Shown here in pieces: positions 59,358-64,000 of a DNA stretch of 64,000 nt. Under the pieces are notes generated by a model, which saw only the letters and a program-made list of their open reading frames with translations, had not been told where the DNA came from and ran no database searches. This stretch comes from Hirudo medicinalis (taxonomy: Eukaryota > Annelida > Clitellata > Hirudinida > Hirudinidae), in NCBI GenBank assembly GCA_011800805.1, contig MPNW01000027.1, positions 286,863 through 350,862 on the forward strand. The letters run 5' to 3'. Made by a program: the position numbers and the translations under genes. Numbering within the stretch: position 1 is the stretch's first letter; each line of letters begins with the position of its first letter.

Positions 59358-62300
59358 ATGTTTGGCCGAAAAGCTCAAGCAGACGTCAAAAAATCGGCCG
59401 CAAAAGTTCTCGACTTAAAGAAAGACACTGTCACGAGACTAAAACACTTGAGGGTCGTCATCGGCAAGTTATCTTATTTTTTTTTGTTGGGAAACTTGCT
59501 AAAAACTGATTAGGTGTGAAAGCTCAGTTATTATGTTCTCTGTTGATGCATTGGTATTTGCTACTTTTTATAAAATGGTTTATATATAGTACTTTCAAAT
59601 TGCTTTGTAGACAATTTACAAGCTGATCAAAGAATGTTCTGATGATTTCAACCTTTTATTCTTGTAAATAATACTTATGAAAATTGTAATCATATGAGAA
59701 TCTCAAGCAAAGGCTTGGGCTGCAAATATAGAAATACTCCTTCATTTAAATCAATTTTACAATGCGTTTCAGAATCGTACGATGCAGTTGAATCCAAGAA
59801 CTTCTTTGAACAATTTTATTCTCACATTTTCTTCTTATTTTATGAGGGCTTTTCTAGTGTGGAGGCCAGTCTTGGCCAAAGAGGTTGTTATTGTATTTAC
59901 TGTTTTACCCGTATCGTCTTTGTTATGTATTGCTTTAAAACATTGCATTTGTAATTCATTGTCGACGCTACTTATAATTGTATATGTCATCGTAAACATA
60001 CATATTGCATAACATATTACTTTGCACGGGTAACGTTCGGTCTTCATTGTTGCAGCCAGTAAAGCTCACAGAGAAGAACTTGACTTTATGCTTTTCATTT
60101 TTGAGGTTGAGAAACTTTGTCTGATAAGTGTAATATCTATTTCTTTTAAAATTGTCAACTGTTTCTTTATTATTTTCAGAAAATATTAATTTTTCTCCCT
60201 GAAATGATTCACAAGCGCTGGCAAGTTCACAGTATAGGTAATTTTTCGCGACATAGGAAATCTGGTTTTTCGAGTGGCGTTCAAATGACTTTCTGCAAAT
60301 TGTAGGTCGAATCATGAAGAAGTTGCTGCACCCAGGCAACTCACTTAAAGTAAGTTGTTACTTTTTGACAATTCACTGCAACCCCAAAAAATAGGGTTAC
60401 AAGAATGACACATCCATGCAGACTTAGGTGGTAGTAATCATCTACTAATTAACAATTATGAACGTGCATTATGAAAATTACCATTATGAATGTGACTATT
60501 CATATTACATTTTACTTGTGAGATATTTTTGTTTATTGTAAGTTTAAGTTATGAAATCAAATGCAAACTCTTATCTGAAAGGTTATTGCATGTGAAAGTT
60601 TATTATTTCGTTGATGTCTCAATGTTATCTTTGAGCATATTTTGTAGCTGAGGAGGGAGGGCTTAAGGTTGTTTGTCATCTGGTATCAAATCCTCATGGA
60701 TAATGCCCCTGAGGACTGTCACAACATGTTCTGCAGTCTCGTCTGGGGCGGAAAGTTGTCTTCATCGAGTCAAGACGTAGACCTGGATATTTTCACAATC
60801 AAAACTTTCCAAAATAGTTAGATTCACTTTGTGCCATATCTACATAATATTTGTTGATTAATTTTTTGATTTACAGTCTTAAACCAGCATTAATTTTATA
60901 ATTGCAAAAATGTTTTAAAACAGCTAAAGCTTCTGTACCTGAAATAGCTCCTTTAATTCCACCTCAGTCGGGAGACAAAACACCGAGCAACTTGACGAGG
61001 TACTTTCTGGAGGCCCTGTTGTACTGCATGGTGTCGGAGGTGAGTTTCGCTCGAACCTTCGCGTCATGTTTTCGTTATAACCATTTTAAAATATTTTATT
61101 GGAACGTCACATTTCAGGTCAACAAGGTTGAATGGACCAATAAGGATTCTCGATACTTTGCTTTTATGTTTCTCTTCAATAAGTTCAAGAAGTTTTACCT
61201 TCTGCAGTTCTTTCCAGACTTTGATTTCAACTTCAGCATATATCAACCTAATCTGAGTGAGTTTTTATTGAAACATAAAAATTAAGTTTGGTGATACTTT
61301 CAATTTGCTGAGGCTAATCCAGCTGACCTTAATCAGATAGTTCGATAGGTTGCTTCCATGGTGTAAATGTAAGTCCATTGAATGTCCGTAGAGCGAGACC
61401 AATTTAAAAAATACTGCCTCGTAAATGACTTCGAGAGCATAAAGTCGGACGACGTCGAGAAGTTCTTCTTTGCAAATTGAATTACGACAGGTTGTTAACT
61501 CTACTCTGCTCGATTACTCAAGTCCGCCATTCAAAATTGATGATGTGCCTAAACCTTTCTATCTATCACTTTACATTATTTTTGTTCATTTTGCACAGAA
61601 CACTAAATCTCTTTTTTGTTATTGTTTTCTGAATCTTGGGCCTACAGGTCCTTCAGTTTGAGAGATGGTTTAAATAGATAAATGAAGTTGTTCCTATCTT
61701 TTAAAATAAGGTAAACTTATTTTTGCAATGCCAAATATTGAAGTAGATGTTATTGTCAGATGTTTGTTATGCTTGGTTCTGAAAGAAAACAAATTGTTAA
61801 GTTCATTCTCTTTCTGGTTTTTACTTTTAATTTGATTATTCCTAGGGTTGATATGACAAAAATTAAACCCATTTCTAAAAATATTATTGATAAATTCAAG
61901 TTAGGCTATGTTTTGTATTAGGATGAAGATACTCCAGGTATTAATGAACTATATGTGAGTAATATAATATTTATCATTGAAGCTCTACTTTTAGGATGAG
62001 CTGATTTGAGAATTTCACCATAATTATATAATTACTTGAACAATCATTTTAAAAATATCAAAAATGTTTTGAAGGCCTACCTGAGCAAAGGAACCTAACT
62101 TTGCCTGGAAAGTCAATGCTCACAAACACGATGGTGGTGTGCCAGGAAATCATAGTCAAATGGTTCTTCACTTACTGCAACTATTTAACCAGGTATTTAT
62201 TAAGATAGAAAGAGCATCCTTTGTAAGGAATTCATTCTTAATTATTCGTTCGAAACAAACGCGTCAGACCCAGGCGGAGCGGACGTCGTGCAGTGGATTC

Positions 62301-63329
62301 GCCCTCCGATGCCGACCCCATTTCGCAAGGAGATGATTTTCAACCGACGGAGATTCGTTCCTCTGCCGACCTCGGGGTGCCCGCCGCGACCGATCCTTCG
62401 GAAACCGGGGGACCCGGCAGCAACAACAGCACTTTATCTCTGGGAAGCTCTCTCGGAGGTGGAGATAAACCCAGTGATGTTGCAGCTGAGCAGAACGACG
62501 TTGCAGTGGAGGGAGAATATTTTGGAGGATTTGTGGTCGACGATCCAAGTGTTCGCTTGGTCAAGGACATGCTCTTCACCTCAAGAGAGAATATCAACAT
62601 TGTGCATGAAGTGTTTAGACAAGTGAACTATTTGGATTTTTCTAAATAAATTTATTTTTTTCTTGTTAATAATAATTGTTATAATTGCAGTGAATTTTAA
62701 CTACTTTGAAATAAAAATTACTTTTCTCTTAATTGTTTTCAAAGCATGATGATTTTGTTGCTAAGTTGAGAGATAATTTATTGTATGATCTATTTTTAGG
62801 CATTTTTGTGGTCAAGCAATGATGATGAATTGAATTCTGCAAGGAGAGCTGTCTTGGTTTATAAGGACTGGTTTTGGTGTGTTAAAACCAGGTTGGAGTT
62901 GCCTGCTTTTCTAGATGAAGTTGGCAGTTTAAGCGACCACTTGATTGAGGTTTGTTCTGTGATTGTTGGGTTGAGTAAGTTGATTGCATCTTCTTTCATC
63001 TGAGATTTCTTCTGAAGAATGAGAACAAACAAAAAAGTGTTCACGTGGGTGCTGGATTACAGAATGTCTTGAAAGTATTCTTCACAATTTCATCAAATGC
63101 TTTCCTCACCTTCTTTGATGTTTCAAAATCTTCTGGGGACCAAAACCATTCATTTGTTTCGAGATTATCACAGAGATTGGAAAAACAGGTGAAGTTATTG
63201 AAAGAAAGTGAATTTGTTGTGGTCTTTTGTGAGTGTTGTGTTTGTCAATTTGTAGGTTGAGATCTGCAAGAGGATTTTGAATATCTACAGGTACTCGGTC
63301 ACAAATCTTCACATGGATGTTCAGACTTG
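59358..63329 (+). CDS. RALGAPA: Ral GTPase-activating protein alpha subunit, N-terminal part (runs off window)
   Basis: Eleven exons are readable: 59358-59463, 59773-59883, 60056-60105, 60180-60237, 60306-60349, about 60649-60770, 60924-61039, 61118-61256, about 62083-62191, 62268-62622, 62800-62949, 63018-63188 and 63256-63329 (some ends approximate). The start [20 protein letters not shown], then [10 protein letters not shown], matches RALGAPA1/2. Further matches are [82 protein letters not shown] and [11 protein letters not shown]. These are the helical N-terminal repeats; the Rap/Ran-GAP domain lies beyond the window. With RALGAPB it turns off RalA/B downstream of insulin and Akt. The first intron appears to start GC (ATCG|GCAAGT). 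A frame at 61396-61476 ([20 protein letters not shown]) may be another exon. Confidence 0.92.
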
Positions 63330-64000
63330 GTTGGCATTTATTATGTGCTTTAGTGTTATCTAATGTGTAACATTGTGTGTCATTTAAAATGTTATTGCCA
63401 TTGGTGATCAAAATGTTTGGATGCGACGTTAAATTTATTGAATCGAATGAATTCGATATCTCGCCCTTTCTGGTTGATTTGATTGATTTTCATTAGTTTG
63501 TCAATTTGTGATTAAAATTAGGGCTGCAGATCGATTATTTAAAATCGTAGTTAATGTGTTTCAGCACCATCTCATTTTCCAATCAATTTCCCAATACACT
63601 TCATTTTTACACCAAAATCAATTTTATTCATTCAAGTAATTTATAGTCTCATGTGGCACATAGTCCATATTCAGCCAGTTGATGAGGCAAACGAGCCTGT
63701 TTATGTTGTCCGGAGTCAGGGAGGCAAGTTACTGATGGGGAAGACAATCGTTCACATGGCACTGTGGTTGCTGGAGAAGCTAGGTATTTGAATGCTGGCT
63801 TAGCAACAAGGCCATGTGATGGACACCATTCCAATGGACAGCTAGCTTTGTCGATCTTTGGTTCAGCTCTGTGATGATGTTGGGAAGACTTGTAATTGGC
63901 AGATGTCATCAATTGATCCCCAGCACTAAATGGGTGTTTGCTACGCAAATGATATGTAAGAGAAAACGTACTGCGATGATATTTAAACCCGCTTTTACAC
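63330..64000. other. RALGAPA intron, unassigned
   Basis: Downstream of the last readable exon. A GC-richer block at 63650-63930 has open frames on both strands but no product I recognise; it may be a repeat. Confidence 0.4.

Noticed and set aside
63649..63948. 99-codon minus-strand ORF near the window end
   Set aside because: Lies within a RALGAPA intron and is open on both strands with no recognisable domain; probably repeat DNA.

Overview
This is nuclear DNA from an invertebrate metazoan. It is AT-rich and gene-sparse, and its genes are split by GT-AG introns (plus one apparent GC-AG intron). The recognisable genes are animal ones: PTRH2, an adiponectin/PAQR receptor, a reticulon with an ER-retrieval tail, RALGAPA, and decayed copies of CYFIP, DHX16 and an HBS1/eRF3-like GTPase. 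The transposon load (Tc1/mariner, hAT-type, LINE, LTR) also fits an animal. The phylum cannot be fixed from the sequence alone. Nothing bacterial or plasmid-like is present.

Layout. 0.4-3.9 kb: a tandem pair of PTRH2 paralogues on + with identical intron phases; the first copy has a shortened catalytic loop. 4.65-8.56 kb: a complete nine-exon ADIPOR-type gene on -, tail to tail with the second PTRH2. 11.3-12.7 kb: a lysine-rich gene on -. 13.1-15.7 kb: a cluster of dead elements (Tc1 transposase, hAT-like fragment) beside an intronless DHX16 pseudogene. 16-25.7 kb: mostly unassigned DNA with relics and simple-repeat elements. 25.8-27.3 kb: a four-exon gene of unknown role whose two halves look like muconolactone-isomerase-type alpha/beta-barrel domains. 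28.1-28.3 kb: a candidate small tail-anchored protein. 29.6-33.1 kb: a complete seven-exon reticulon gene. 33-39 kb: repeats and a few orphan ORFs. 39.4-48.9 kb: a transposon and pseudogene graveyard containing a full-length but broken Tc1 copy with clean inverted ends, LINE fragments, a degraded intron-bearing CYFIP copy, an HBS1/eRF3-like GTPase relic split by a hAT-type MITE with 8-bp target duplications, and an internally deleted LTR element. 50.7-55.5 kb: two blocks encoding long, disordered, Ser/Pro-rich proteins. 55.5-59.3 kb: microsatellites. 59.36 kb to the window end: the 5' part of RALGAPA on +, running off the edge.

How the genes relate. There is no operon-like logic; neighbours are functionally unrelated, as is usual in animal genomes. 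The active genes serve peptidyl-tRNA recycling (PTRH2), membrane lipid-hydrolase receptor signalling (ADIPOR), ER shaping (reticulon) and Ral GTPase control (RALGAPA). The intervals are dominated by mobile DNA and gene relics, including a dispersed repeat family with a GCAGTGCAGGCTGGG core seen in at least four and possibly more places.

Exon coordinates were derived by hand from splice consensus and reading-frame continuity. Where I give a complete exon chain, the phases close and the total is a multiple of three.
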